Shown: positions 1-6,710, counted from the first letter of the stretch. The stretch is DNA of 9,336 nucleotides from E44-bin88 sp034419075 (GCA_034419075.1 DAOULR010000003.1:1-9336); one strand, 5' to 3'. Notes: generated from the sequence alone by a model not told the origin. Made by a program: numbers and translations.

Positions 1-1329
1 GGTGTACTGCACCTTGTAGCGCCAGAGTATCTCCTCGGGCAGGTAGTTGGTGTCCTCGAAGGCCTTGCGCAGTACCCACTTCTCGATCTTGTCCCCCGCC
101 TGTTCCGAGTGGCGTATCTTGAGCTCGGGCGGGATTTTCATGGCTAGGTCAACCATGGCCACATCAAGGAAGGGCACTCTCAGCTCCAGGCTGAAGAGCA
201 TACCCATTCTGTCGGCCCGCTGCAGGTTGATGTTGTGCAGGTTGCCGATGCAGCGCAAGGCCTCCTTATTAAGCACATCCATGGGGTAATGCTTCATGTA
301 GTGATAGCCGGTGAAGAGCTCGTCGGCGCCCTCTCCGGTGAGCACTACCGTTACATAGTCAGCGGCCAGCTTGCAGGTAAAGTAGCAGGGGACGGCACAG
401 CGCACCAGGGAGGGGTCGTAGCTCTCCAGCTCTTTGATGACGATGGGTAAAACCTCATAGTATTCGTCCTCGGTAAATATGAGCTCGTGGTGGGTGGAGC
501 CGATATGTTTGGCGGCGATGCGCGATGCCTTGAGGTCATCGCTTTCATCACCGCTGGCATCCTTCATACCCACGACAAAGGTATGGAGGTGGGGGATTTC
601 CTCGGCGGCAATAGCAGCCACCAGGCTGCTGTCAATACCGCCGCTGCAGAAGGAGCCGACGTGGATTTCTTTATCGGAGAGCAGCCGCTTCTTGACGGCG
701 TCGATAAAGGTCTCTCTGATGAGCTTACAGCTCTCTTCAACATCGGTAAGCCGGTGGTCCTCGATTTCGGGAAGCTGATAGTATGGCACGAATCCCTCTC
801 TGGGGGTGTAATAGTGACCGGCCGGGAATTCGTGTACCTCGTCCACGCCGGCCAGCGTCATCGCCCCCAGCTCGGAGGTGAAGTAGAGTTTACCGTTGAC
901 ATAGCCGTAATATAACGGCTTGATACCGATGGGATCACGGGCCAGCATGAAATCATCACCGTCGAAGATGGCGAAGGCGAACATCCCGTCTAGCTCCCTA
1001 ACACACTCGGGACCCTTCTCCTGATAGAGGTGCAGGATAACCTCGGTATCGGACTCGGTCTTGAACTGATATTTATTTACCAGCTTTTCCCGGAGCTTAC
1101 GGAAGTTGTAGATTTCTCCGTTACAGATGATGCCCGTTCGGCCACCGTTGGCCAGAATGGGCTGGTGCCCCTTCATCACATCGACGATAGAGAGCCGAGT
1201 ATGGCCAAAGACCGTGCTGTTGAAAGTATGGATGCCGCGGTCATCCGGCCCCCGGTGGGGCAGCGCATCCAACATTCTATTTATTGTCTCTGTATCCTTT
1301 ACTCCAAAACATCCAGCTATACCACACAT
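1..1329 (-). CDS. asnB: Glutamine-hydrolysing asparagine synthetase, AsnB family (3' end cut by window edge)
   Basis: The first 443 residues of a class II amidotransferase/ATP-pyrophosphatase protein are visible; the C-terminus lies beyond the left edge. By family knowledge it moves the amide nitrogen of glutamine to aspartate through an aspartyl-AMP intermediate in the cytoplasm. The glutaminase domain begins MCGIAG, giving the nucleophile Cys2, followed by HRGPDD (25-30), R45 in TRLSIVD, NGEIYN (70-75) and D94 in SDTEV. The synthetase domain has the PP-loop SGGIDSS (229-235), GEGADEL (332-338) and RVPFLD (384-389). The sequence breaks off in KVQYT, normally followed by a glycine-rich turn. 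The ATG is supported by AGGTGA seven bases upstream. It starts 27 bp after the corrinoid protein gene, so it is probably cotranscribed with the methyltransferases. AsnB-like enzymes can also amidate other carboxylates; the substrate is not proven by these motifs. Confidence 0.93.
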   Translation of the reverse strand, partial: MCGIAGCFGVKDTETINRMLDALPHRGPDDRGIHTFNSTVFGHTRLSIVDVMKGHQPILANGGRTGIICNGEIYNFRKLREKLVNKYQFKTESDTEVILHLYQEKGPECVRELDGMFAFAIFDGDDFMLARDPIGIKPLYYGYVNGKLYFTSELGAMTLAGVDEVHEFPAGHYYTPREGFVPYYQLPEIEDHRLTDVEESCKLIRETFIDAVKKRLLSDKEIHVGSFCSGGIDSSLVAAIAAEEIPHLHTFVVGMKDASGDESDDLKASRIAAKHIGSTHHELIFTEDEYYEVLPIVIKELESYDPSLVRCAVPCYFTCKLAADYVTVVLTGEGADELFTGYHYMKHYPMDVLNKEALRCIGNLHNINLQRADRMGMLFSLELRVPFLDVAMVDLAMKIPPELKIRHSEQAGDKIEKWVLRKAFEDTNYLPEEILWRYKVQYT

Positions 1330-1356
1330 TAATCAATCACCTACCTTAAATACAAT

Positions 1357-2058
1357 CTAGGCCGAATTAACCTTAGCGCCTTCGTATTCGTCCAGCACCT
1401 TGACCGCCTGGAAGCTATCCACACAATAGGCGTCGGCGCCTATATCACGGGCAAAGTCATCGGATACCGCCGCCCCCCCGATGAGGACCCTGACCCCGTC
1501 CCTTAATTTATTATCCTTGAGGGCTTCGATAACCACCCCCATCTCGGGCATGGTCGTGGTCAGCAGCGCCGATAGACCCAGGTAATCGGGGCTCTCTTTT
1601 CTGATGAAGTCGACTATCTTCTCCGCCGGCGTATCTACGCCCAGGTCATGTACCTCGTAGCCGGCCCCTTTGACCAGGATGACCACGATGTTCTTACCAA
1701 TGTCGTGGATATCCCCCTTCACCGTGGCGATGGCGAATTTCCCCTTGGTCTCAATGTCTGAGGCCTCAAGCAGCGGTTTGAGAATCTCCATGGCTTCGCC
1801 CACCGCGTCCGCCGAAGCCAGCATATCGGGGATAAAATACTCTTTGGCCGAGAATTTCTCGCCCACCACCCGCATCCCCGACGTCAGGGCCTGGCTGATT
1901 ATATCCGCCGGCGGAATGTTCTTCTCCAGCGCCAGGCGGGTCAGCTCCACCACCCCCGGCGTGCCCGATAGCTTCTCGTCTATACCCTCGTCCTGCTGGG
2001 TCCTCCTTCCCTGGATAACGTTCTCCTTGAGTCGGGTAATAATCTCGCTTTCGGTCAT
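1357..2058 (-). CDS. Methyltransferase cognate corrinoid protein (MtbC/MttC/MtaC-like B12-binding protein)
   Basis: A 233-residue cobalamin carrier that accepts a methyl group on Co(I) from its partner methyltransferase and presents it to a second methyltransferase. The N-terminal helical cap (about 1-95) carries the methionine-synthase-like pattern ending in GEKFSAKEYFIPDMLASADA. The Rossmann-like B12 domain follows, with GDIHDIGKN at about 115-123, where His118 is the expected lower axial ligand in the DxHxxG motif. Then come SALLT and VRVLIGGAA. Size and order match MtbC/MttC/MtaC carriers. I chose the ATG at 2058 because AAGGA lies seven bases before it. A GTG at 2064, overlapping the stop codon of the upstream mttB gene, would add two residues. 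The junction implies translational coupling with the upstream methyltransferase. Exact subgroup (methylamine, betaine or methoxy compound) cannot be told from the motifs. Confidence 0.95.
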   Translation of the reverse strand: MTESEIITRLKENVIQGRRTQQDEGIDEKLSGTPGVVELTRLALEKNIPPADIISQALTSGMRVVGEKFSAKEYFIPDMLASADAVGEAMEILKPLLEASDIETKGKFAIATVKGDIHDIGKNIVVILVKGAGYEVHDLGVDTPAEKIVDFIRKESPDYLGLSALLTTTMPEMGVVIEALKDNKLRDGVRVLIGGAAVSDDFARDIGADAYCVDSFQAVKVLDEYEGAKVNSA

Positions 2059-2060
2059 TC

Positions 2061-3602
2061 TCACTTCCTTTCCTGGTAAACGTTCAATCGGAGCAAAAGC
2101 CCGGGAATCTCCTTGAATATCTTGGCCGTGGTAGCCTTATCTATATGTTCTACTGGCTTGGCCAGAAGCTCGTTCATGCGCCGGTAGGCCAGAGCGAAAA
2201 CATCGTCTCTTTCCCCGTCTCCCTCAAAGGGATAGGACGGCGAGATTTCGCCGCTGCGCAGTAGCGGCCGAATGTAGCTGATATACAGCTTCTGCGGCGT
2301 CGCCACCGTCTCTCTTATCTGCTTTAAGACCACGTCTAGCTCTTGAGTATCTATTCGCGGCGTCTTGAGGAAAAACTTGAGCATCTGGAAGTGGGCATCA
2401 TCCAGCACCGCCTGGAGCAGGCAGAAAACGGCGTTACAATCGAGGAGGCCGTAGGCGCAGTGCAGGAACTGGGGCCCGCTCAAGGTCACCACAATGTCCG
2501 AGAATAACCTCTCAATCGATGCCTGCTGACCAGGTATCTTGGTATCGCATACACCCGAGGTGGAGTAATTGGGTATCTTGTAGAACCGCGCCATCTGGAC
2601 GCAGTCAATATTGTACTGGCTGGTTTCCACCGAACCATAGGAATCACCCAAGGTATCCATTCGCGCCCGCACCGGCACGCTGCCGTAGAGCATCGGCGTT
2701 CCTCTATTCACCAGCTGGCCCAGGGTTATGCCGGCTAGGACCTCGGCGTTTATCTGGGCCATGATGCCCGCCTCTTTGATGGGAGCCGTCGTTCCCGCCT
2801 GGGGGGATGAGGAAACGGCTACGGGCAGACCCCTCCGGCAAATCTCGATGAAGCTGTCGGTGGTATCGGCAACAAACTGCAGCGGGCTCTTGACCAGACA
2901 GGTGATAAAAGAGATGATGGGGTTTTCTTTGAGCCTTTCCTCGCCGCCGGCTATCAGCTCGGCCATCCTCACCACGTTGTCCAGCTGTTCCAGCTTGGTC
3001 AGCCCCGACATGAAGTGCTTGGTGGTGTTATTCAGCGAGGCGAAGAACTTGTTGACGTCCTTGTTGTCCTCGGTAATATCCTCGTCCTGAATGTTTACGG
3101 TGCGGATGTAGCCGTCCAGCGTCTCCAGATGCTCACAGACGTGCGCCGACTGGCAGAGGTCAGCCACCATGCCGCGTCGGGGATGAAACTCGGGCAGCTT
3201 AATCTCGACACTCTTATCAGACTTTTTGACATAGGTGGGGAAATCGACGTCCAGCCAGATATTGGTCTCCGAGCCGGTGATAAAATAGACCCTTGGCTCG
3301 TCGCCCTTCATTATCAGGGCGTTGTCCGGGTTTCGGGCGCCAAGCTTGACCGTCTTGGGGGCACTGTCGAGTGCTTGCGCAACTAGCTTTTCCGGTATCT
3401 TTATCCGCCAACAGGGACTGTCAGCGGAAGAATCAGCCTTAACCTCGGCCCCGTGGTCGTTGAATATCTCGGCTGCCTTCTTACTAAAACAAACCAGGCC
3501 AGGGTCAACCAGTATCTGCAGGGAAGCCAGGTGAATCTGCTTCACCTGCTCCTCGGTAATCCTCTCGTATGGATTAGGAACTAGTATTCCTTCTCTGGGC
3601 AA
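2061..3602 (-). CDS. MttB-family (COG5598) corrinoid methyltransferase, non-pyrrolysine, divergent paralog (513 aa)
   Basis: A TIM-barrel methyltransferase related to trimethylamine methyltransferase MttB, expected to transfer a methyl group from a small methylated substrate to the corrinoid protein encoded just downstream. Family hallmarks are NKFFASLNNTTKHFMSGL (about 184-201), the PIISFITC strand (228-235), NRGTPMLYGSVP (299-310) and a degenerate SGVCDTKIPGQQ loop (349-360). The frame has no internal amber codon, so it lacks pyrrolysine and belongs with glycine-betaine-type or uncharacterised homologs. It carries extra sequence around 110-150 compared with its neighbour and has LSGPQFLHCAYGLLD where the neighbour has the usual LAGANFIHDAAGM. 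It may therefore use a different substrate. The TTG start is supported by AGGAG seven bases upstream. It begins 20 bp after the other mttB gene and its TGA abuts the corrinoid gene start. Confidence 0.92.
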   Translation of the reverse strand: MPREGILVPNPYERITEEQVKQIHLASLQILVDPGLVCFSKKAAEIFNDHGAEVKADSSADSPCWRIKIPEKLVAQALDSAPKTVKLGARNPDNALIMKGDEPRVYFITGSETNIWLDVDFPTYVKKSDKSVEIKLPEFHPRRGMVADLCQSAHVCEHLETLDGYIRTVNIQDEDITEDNKDVNKFFASLNNTTKHFMSGLTKLEQLDNVVRMAELIAGGEERLKENPIISFITCLVKSPLQFVADTTDSFIEICRRGLPVAVSSSPQAGTTAPIKEAGIMAQINAEVLAGITLGQLVNRGTPMLYGSVPVRARMDTLGDSYGSVETSQYNIDCVQMARFYKIPNYSTSGVCDTKIPGQQASIERLFSDIVVTLSGPQFLHCAYGLLDCNAVFCLLQAVLDDAHFQMLKFFLKTPRIDTQELDVVLKQIRETVATPQKLYISYIRPLLRSGEISPSYPFEGDGERDDVFALAYRRMNELLAKPVEHIDKATTAKIFKEIPGLLLRLNVYQERK

Positions 3603-3622
3603 TTTATTTCTCCTCTAATATC

Positions 3623-5065
3623 TCAATCAATAACACCTTTTATCTCGACTAGTATCTGCTCTCTTATTTCAGGGGGCAGGCGGTATCGGGGCTCGGCCAT
3701 AAGCCGCCGCACCCTTTTAGCTGCCTTCTGCCAGATAGCCCTTCCCCCCTTGGCCTCCCACTCCTCACGGCTGTTCTGGTCGCTTAAAGTAGGCCGGTAG
3801 TGCTCACGGCGCATAAAGCGCCGGGTATGCCTGGCGGCGACGAAGTTACCCCCCGGCCCCACCTCCTTGATGAGGTTAAAGGCCAGGGTGCTATCGTTGA
3901 CTTTGATGCCGGACACCGCCCTCATCACCATGCCCAGTATCTCGTTATCGATGACGAACTTCTCGTAACAGGCCGTCAGGGCGAATTCCATCATGCCAGC
4001 GGCATCGTGGATGAAATTGGCACCGGCCAGGGCGCAGAGCAGGCTGCTCATCGCCGATTCGTAGCCGCCCTGGGCGTCCAGTACCTTGGAATCGGTCATA
4101 CCGCCGGTAGCGTAGAAGGGAAGATGGTAAAACTGCGCCATCTGGGCCCCGGCCGCGTTCAACAGTCCCATCTCCACCGAGCCGGCCAGATACTTGAAAT
4201 CGACGAGGTAGGTGTTGGTCGCCACCGAGCCGAAGATAACCGGCGTCCCCGGATTAACAATCTGGACCAGCATTACACCCATCAACGAGTCCGCCGTCTG
4301 AATCACCAGGTTGCCGGCCAGCGTTATCGGCGAAGTCGCCCCGCACAACGGCTCGGCCGGGCAGACCACAGGGATGCCTCTTTGGGCAACCTCTATTAAC
4401 AAATCACCATACTGGGCGTCCATCTTTAGGGGGCTTATGCTGCTGCAGGTTACCATAGAGATTATGGGGCGCTGGCGCAGTTTTTCGGCGGAGCCGGTCG
4501 CAATCTCGGCCATCTTTACTACCTGCTTGACCCCGTCCAGGGTGTAAACCCCACCCATAATATGCTTGGTGGTGTTGTCCAGCCCGGCAAAAAAGCGGTT
4601 TACATCGACCTGCTCTATAGGGAGCTCGTTAGGATAGGTGGGCAGCATAAAAAGGTGGATATTATCCAGGCGGTTGACCAGCCGGCTGATACGCTTCAGG
4701 TCTTCCAGGTTAGCTAGCCGCTTCTGCTTGGTCGCCGGCTCATAGATATAGAGGGCGGTCCCCCCTGTCCCGGTGTAAACCCGGTTGTCACCGAGGTAGA
4801 TGTCATGCTTCTCTTCCTGGCCGCAGAGCCTGACCTCAGGCGGTGCCATCCCTATCAGCTTGCGGGCTTTCGCTTGAGACAAGCGCACCCGCCGCTCCTT
4901 CTTGTCCACCCAGGCCCCGGCCTGCTCAAAGAGCTCAAGGGCTGCCTCTGAGTTTACCTCGAAGCCCACCTCCTCGATAATCCGCATCACCGTCTGGTCT
5001 ATCTTGATAATGGAATCCTCGGTTAGAGGACGATAACTACCGCTGACTAATCCTTTTCGAATCAT
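3623..5065 (-). CDS. MttB-family (COG5598) corrinoid methyltransferase, non-pyrrolysine, canonical paralog (480 aa)
   Basis: First gene of the methyltransferase operon and the more typical of its two MttB homologs. It should demethylate a methylated amine, quaternary amine or related compound onto the corrinoid protein. Visible family blocks are YTGTGGTALYIYEP (97-110), NRFFAGLDNTTKHIMGGV (156-173), NPGTPVIFGSVATN (271-284), the TGGMTDSKVLDAQGG loop (320-334) and LAGANFIHDAAGMME (346-360). In trimethylamine enzymes pyrrolysine sits about two-thirds along the protein; here the whole frame is open without TAG, and the loop ends in ordinary residues. The length matches MttB/MtgB proteins. The ATG has only a weak ribosome binding site (GAAGA far upstream), unlike the other genes of the operon, and it is preceded by a long leader with a small ORF, so translation may be controlled. 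The substrate is not determinable from sequence alone. Confidence 0.93.
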   Translation of the reverse strand: MIRKGLVSGSYRPLTEDSIIKIDQTVMRIIEEVGFEVNSEAALELFEQAGAWVDKKERRVRLSQAKARKLIGMAPPEVRLCGQEEKHDIYLGDNRVYTGTGGTALYIYEPATKQKRLANLEDLKRISRLVNRLDNIHLFMLPTYPNELPIEQVDVNRFFAGLDNTTKHIMGGVYTLDGVKQVVKMAEIATGSAEKLRQRPIISMVTCSSISPLKMDAQYGDLLIEVAQRGIPVVCPAEPLCGATSPITLAGNLVIQTADSLMGVMLVQIVNPGTPVIFGSVATNTYLVDFKYLAGSVEMGLLNAAGAQMAQFYHLPFYATGGMTDSKVLDAQGGYESAMSSLLCALAGANFIHDAAGMMEFALTACYEKFVIDNEILGMVMRAVSGIKVNDSTLAFNLIKEVGPGGNFVAARHTRRFMRREHYRPTLSDQNSREEWEAKGGRAIWQKAAKRVRRLMAEPRYRLPPEIREQILVEIKGVID

Positions 5066-5247
5066 AACTAAACTATATCTTCTACACCTACTTTATTAAG
5101 GTTCGGGCAAATAAAAACGACTAAATATAAACACCAGTAAACGAGAGTTAAGCAATGAGGAATCAGGCGTAAAGAGTAAGGCTCAGGGGCTTAGGGTTTA
5201 GAATGGGGGATATAATGGTGCGCCCGGGTTAAATATGGCCCGGTTCT
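5066..5247 (-). promoter_or_regulatory. Leader between small ORF and first mttB gene, with GC-rich hairpin
   Basis: The 182 bases between the small leader ORF and the first methyltransferase gene hold no other gene I can support. On the transcribed strand a short GC-rich stem can form soon after the leader stop: CCGGG (5239-5243) pairs with CCCGG (5224-5228) around a 10-base AT-rich loop. No T-run follows, so it is not a classic terminator. I looked for a cobalamin riboswitch because of the corrinoid operon and did not find a convincing B12 box. A regulatory role is an inference from position and from the weak ribosome binding site of the downstream gene. Confidence 0.3.
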
Positions 5248-5334
5248 TCACTCATACGTCTGCTTGAGGATGGGAAGGAAGCATAAAGTCCGCAACCGGC
5301 AGCTAAGCTGTTTTCTTTGATATTTTTTGGCCAC
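5248..5334 (-). CDS. Possible 28-residue leader peptide or small basic protein upstream of the mttB operon
   Basis: A GTG-initiated frame reads MAKKYQRKQLSCRLRTLCFL and eight further residues before TGA. It is strongly basic at its N-terminus and has two cysteines (12 and 18). The reason to take it seriously is the ribosome binding site: GGGGAGG lies about seven bases before the GTG and is among the best Shine-Dalgarno sequences in the window. A perfect TATAAT sits about 40 bases upstream of the start. It lies in the leader of the methyltransferase operon, 182 bases before the first mttB gene. It could be a leader peptide, a small standalone protein, or the surviving start of a decayed gene. 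No family is recognised. Confidence 0.4.
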   Translation of the reverse strand: MAKKYQRKQLSCRLRTLCFLPILKQTYE

Positions 5335-5341
5335 GACCACA

Positions 5342-5348
5342 CCTCCCC
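5342..5348 (-). promoter_or_regulatory. Strong Shine-Dalgarno sequence for the 28-codon ORF
   Basis: GGGGAGG on the minus strand lies about seven bases upstream of the GTG at 5334. It is the main evidence that the small ORF is translated, because the downstream mttB gene has no comparable site. Confidence 0.45.
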
Positions 5349-5371
5349 GTTAAATCGGACTTTTGGCTATG

Positions 5372-5377
5372 ATTATA
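5372..5377 (-). promoter_or_regulatory. Candidate -10 box (TATAAT) for the mttB operon
   Basis: A perfect TATAAT in the context TGTATAAT lies about 37 bases before the start of the small leader ORF and reads toward the methyltransferase operon. I see no good -35 hexamer at 16-18 bases; TGGACA occurs 24 bases away (5402-5407), which is too far. A second TGTATAAT occurs at 5463-5470. AT-rich DNA gives such hexamers by chance, so support is modest. Confidence 0.3.
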
Positions 5378-5765
5378 CATAATAACATTTCAGCTTCTCT
5401 TTGTCCAGTGATGGTGTTTAGCAACGGAGGCGCCGACGGATGCGGAGAGGGTTCCCAAGTCTATTATACAATAAGCCATTTTGTTGCTTGGGTCACAATC
5501 CATCTTTTTGTTGGATATCATTAATCTCCGGCACAGATGCCATCGCCCCTTTCTCAAAAAGGTTAGGGTAGTAGGGAAAAAGTAGTGAAAGGTATACCCT
5601 GGCAATACCTCGGGTAGCTATACTCCTGTGTACTACCGCGGCGCCATCTCAAGTTATTACCCTAGTTATGGTATGGAGTCCTACCCTTTAGCTACCCTAG
5701 GGATTCCCCGGGGCTACAATTTGCCTTATCATATCCAAGTCAGTTTTAGACGTGTCCTCGTAGAA

Positions 5766-5806
5766 ATTCCCGGAAGATATCCCTGAAAGGATACCCGGCA
5801 GGGAAT
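5766..5806. repeat. Nested hairpin within the palindromic block
   Basis: ATTCCC (5766-5771) is complementary to GGGAAT (5801-5806), and inside it TATCC (5778-5782) pairs with GGATA (5789-5793) around a six-base loop. The inner part, cctgaaaggat, resembles the ccgaaaggatg portion of the 100-bp tandem repeat further right, so it may be a diverged relative. Confidence 0.5.
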
Positions 5807-5837
5807 AAAAAGCCTTACCCATTTATTCCCTTTATAC

Positions 5838-5854
5838 CATTCCCCAATGGAATG
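5838..5854. repeat. Short perfect hairpin, 6-bp stem and 5-base loop
   Basis: CATTCC (5838-5843) and GGAATG (5849-5854) are perfectly complementary around CCAAT. It lies 31 bases after the nested hairpin at 5766-5806. No T-run follows on either strand, so it is not a terminator by the usual rule. Confidence 0.45.
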
Positions 5855-6005
5855 TCCGGGCACCGAAAAATGAGGAGAGGTAGAGATAAAAGCGTATTTA
5901 ACTGTGCTGGCCATCCTCACTTCAAGCGTAATGGATGTATCGATTTAGTAACATTATCGTGCAGTCTGTCTTAATCCCCGGATACGAAATACCCTTAGGG
6001 TAACC

Positions 6006-6244
6006 ACCGCAGGGGTACACCCTAGGGTCGCCCCGAAAGGATGCCCCCGAAGGAAATTCCCAGCTTGAGACCCCGACCGATTGCCCCGGGTAACCTTAAT
6101 AAAAACCGCAGGGTTATACCCTGGGGTCGCCCCGAAAGGATGCCCCCGGGGGAAATTCCCAGCTTAAAACCCCGACCGATTGCCCCGGGGTAACCCCAAT
6201 AAAAACCGCAATTGTACACCCTAGGGTCGCCCCCCAAGCTACCC
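6006..6244. repeat. Tandem repeat, unit about 99-100 bp, 2.4 copies
   Basis: Two nearly identical units (6006-6104 and 6105-6204) and a third, truncated one (6205 to about 6237-6244) all begin with ACCGCA and continue through a GGTCGCCCC segment. The two full units also share CCCGAAAGGATGCCCCC, GGAAATTCCCAGCTT, CCCCGACCGATTGCCCC and an AATAAAA end. The partial sequence ACCCTTAGGGTAACC just before the first unit resembles a unit end. The period changes from 99 to 100 bases, so any protein frame is broken between units, which argues for a noncoding repeat. Each unit is GC-rich and holds internal inverted repeats such as CAGGGT-TAT-ACCCTG and GGGGTAACCCC. Confidence 0.8.
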
Positions 6245-6296
6245 CATGTATAACAGATAAAGGTAGCAAGGGTAGCTATAAAACATCGAGTTAAAA

Positions 6297-6407
6297 ATGA
6301 CTACTAAGGACGACCGACGTAGGTTAATTGAATCCTATATTCGCCTCTCAGTAGATCCTAATACCCTAGATGATGTTATTACAGTATGGCAAACAAAGGG
6401 TGGGTAG
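6297..6407 (+). CDS. Possible 36-residue small protein or gene relic, unknown function
   Basis: An ATG-initiated plus-strand frame begins MTTKDDRRRLIESYIRLSVD and ends DVITVWQTKGG before TAG. Its composition is protein-like: charged start, alternating hydrophobic and polar residues suggesting two helices, and no run of rare residues. It lies inside the palindromic block, and its stop codon falls within the left arm of a perfect hairpin (6403-6431). Only a weak GAG serves as ribosome binding site, and an in-frame stop lies six codons upstream of the ATG. It is the only plus-strand gene candidate in the window. It may equally be a fragment of a decayed gene. No family is recognised. Confidence 0.3.
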   Translation: MTTKDDRRRLIESYIRLSVDPNTLDDVITVWQTKGG

Positions 6408-6433
6408 TAAAAGTGTAGCTATTTTACTACCTA
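6401..6433. repeat. Perfect 10-bp inverted repeat with 9-base loop
   Basis: GGTAGTAAAA (6403-6412) and TTTTACTACC (6422-6431) are exact reverse complements around GTGTAGCTA, and a G-T and a T-A pair can extend the stem to 12. The loop contains the block's TAGCTA motif. It overlaps the stop codon of the small plus-strand ORF. No T-run follows the stem on either strand, so it is not a standard intrinsic terminator. Confidence 0.7.
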
Positions 6434-6601
6434 ACCCGGGTAGTCCCACCTAGATAACTTTCGTATCTTGAGATTGAGGTAGTCCTAGGGTAGTTTTCAT
6501 TTCTGGCTACCCCGGGTATCACTGGGTATTGCCCCTAAGGCTAGCTCAGGCGTGATAAGAGAAATGGCATAGCTTATTGTATCCCTCGGGGTAGTGCCTA
6601 G

Positions 6602-6652
6602 GTAGCAGCTAAGGTAGTCCACTGAGGATTAACTTGGGGCTACCCTAGCTAC
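6602..6652. repeat. Two-tier inverted repeat at the right end of the palindromic block
   Basis: GTAGC (6602-6606) pairs with GCTAC (6648-6652), and inside it GGTAG (6613-6617) pairs with CTACC (6640-6644). This shows the block's core motif used in facing orientation at two nested levels and marks roughly where the motif-rich sequence stops. Confidence 0.45.
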
Positions 6653-6683
6653 TAACATAGCCCGGCTTTACAAATGCTAGAAA

Positions 6684-6710
6684 AGGTCACAAAAAGATGA
6701 AATGTGACCT
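6684..6710 (-). terminator. Candidate terminator hairpin after the gene relic and zinc-ribbon gene
   Basis: AGGTCACA and TGTGACCT are perfect 8-bp complements around an 11-base loop. Read on the minus strand the stem is followed by a short T-run (TTTT counting the last stem base). It sits directly after the stop of the relic frame and downstream of the zinc-ribbon gene, where a terminator is expected. The T-run is short and the stem only half G+C, so it could instead be an operator-type palindrome. Confidence 0.4.

Larger units (their letters stand above)
5560..6660. repeat. About 1.1 kb of densely packed imperfect palindromes built on GGGTAGC/GCTACCC
   Basis: This stretch has no long credible gene. 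It is filled with short variants of GGGTAGC, GCTACCC, CCCTAGGG and CCCCGGGG. Examples are GGGTAG at 5566, GGTATACCC at 5591, CGGGTAGCTA at 5611, GCTACCCTAG at 5691, CCCTAGGG at 5695, 6021 and near 6221, TCCTAGGGTAG at 6484, GGCTACCCCGGGTA near 6506 and GCTACCCTAGCTAC near 6639. The 11-mer GGGTAGCTATA occurs twice (5612-5622 and 6270-6280). Many copies face each other and can form nested stems. Spacing is irregular, which rules out a CRISPR array. It could be a cluster of palindromic elements of the REP or MITE kind, a binding-site cluster, or a large structured RNA. The sequence shows the palindromes; the function is unknown. Confidence 0.65.

Noticed and set aside
3800..4399. A 199-residue plus-strand open frame
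   Set aside because: It lies wholly antisense to the well-conserved first mttB gene and looks like a by-product of its codon use.
2061..5065. Pyrrolysine-containing trimethylamine methyltransferase
   Set aside because: Both mttB frames run without an internal TAG, and the corrinoid gene ends in TAG as an ordinary stop.
5066..5400. Cobalamin riboswitch upstream of the corrinoid operon
   Set aside because: I could not find a B12 box or the conserved junction sequences on the transcribed strand.
5390..5605. A 71-residue minus-strand frame in the region left of the palindromic block
   Set aside because: No ribosome binding site, no recognisable domain, and composition close to random. It also overlaps both candidate -10 boxes.
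5729..5974. Short frames on both strands in the palindromic block, including a 34-residue plus-strand frame (5870-5974) with Cys and His residues
   Set aside because: They overlap hairpins, lack convincing starts or similarity, and are short enough to arise by chance.
6022..6237. A 71-residue minus-strand frame with an internal protein repeat
   Set aside because: The repeat comes from the 100-bp tandem DNA unit, and the frame slips between units because the period is 99 then 100 bases. There is no ribosome binding site.
5560..6660. CRISPR array
   Set aside because: Repeats are short, degenerate, in both orientations and irregularly spaced, and no cas gene is present.
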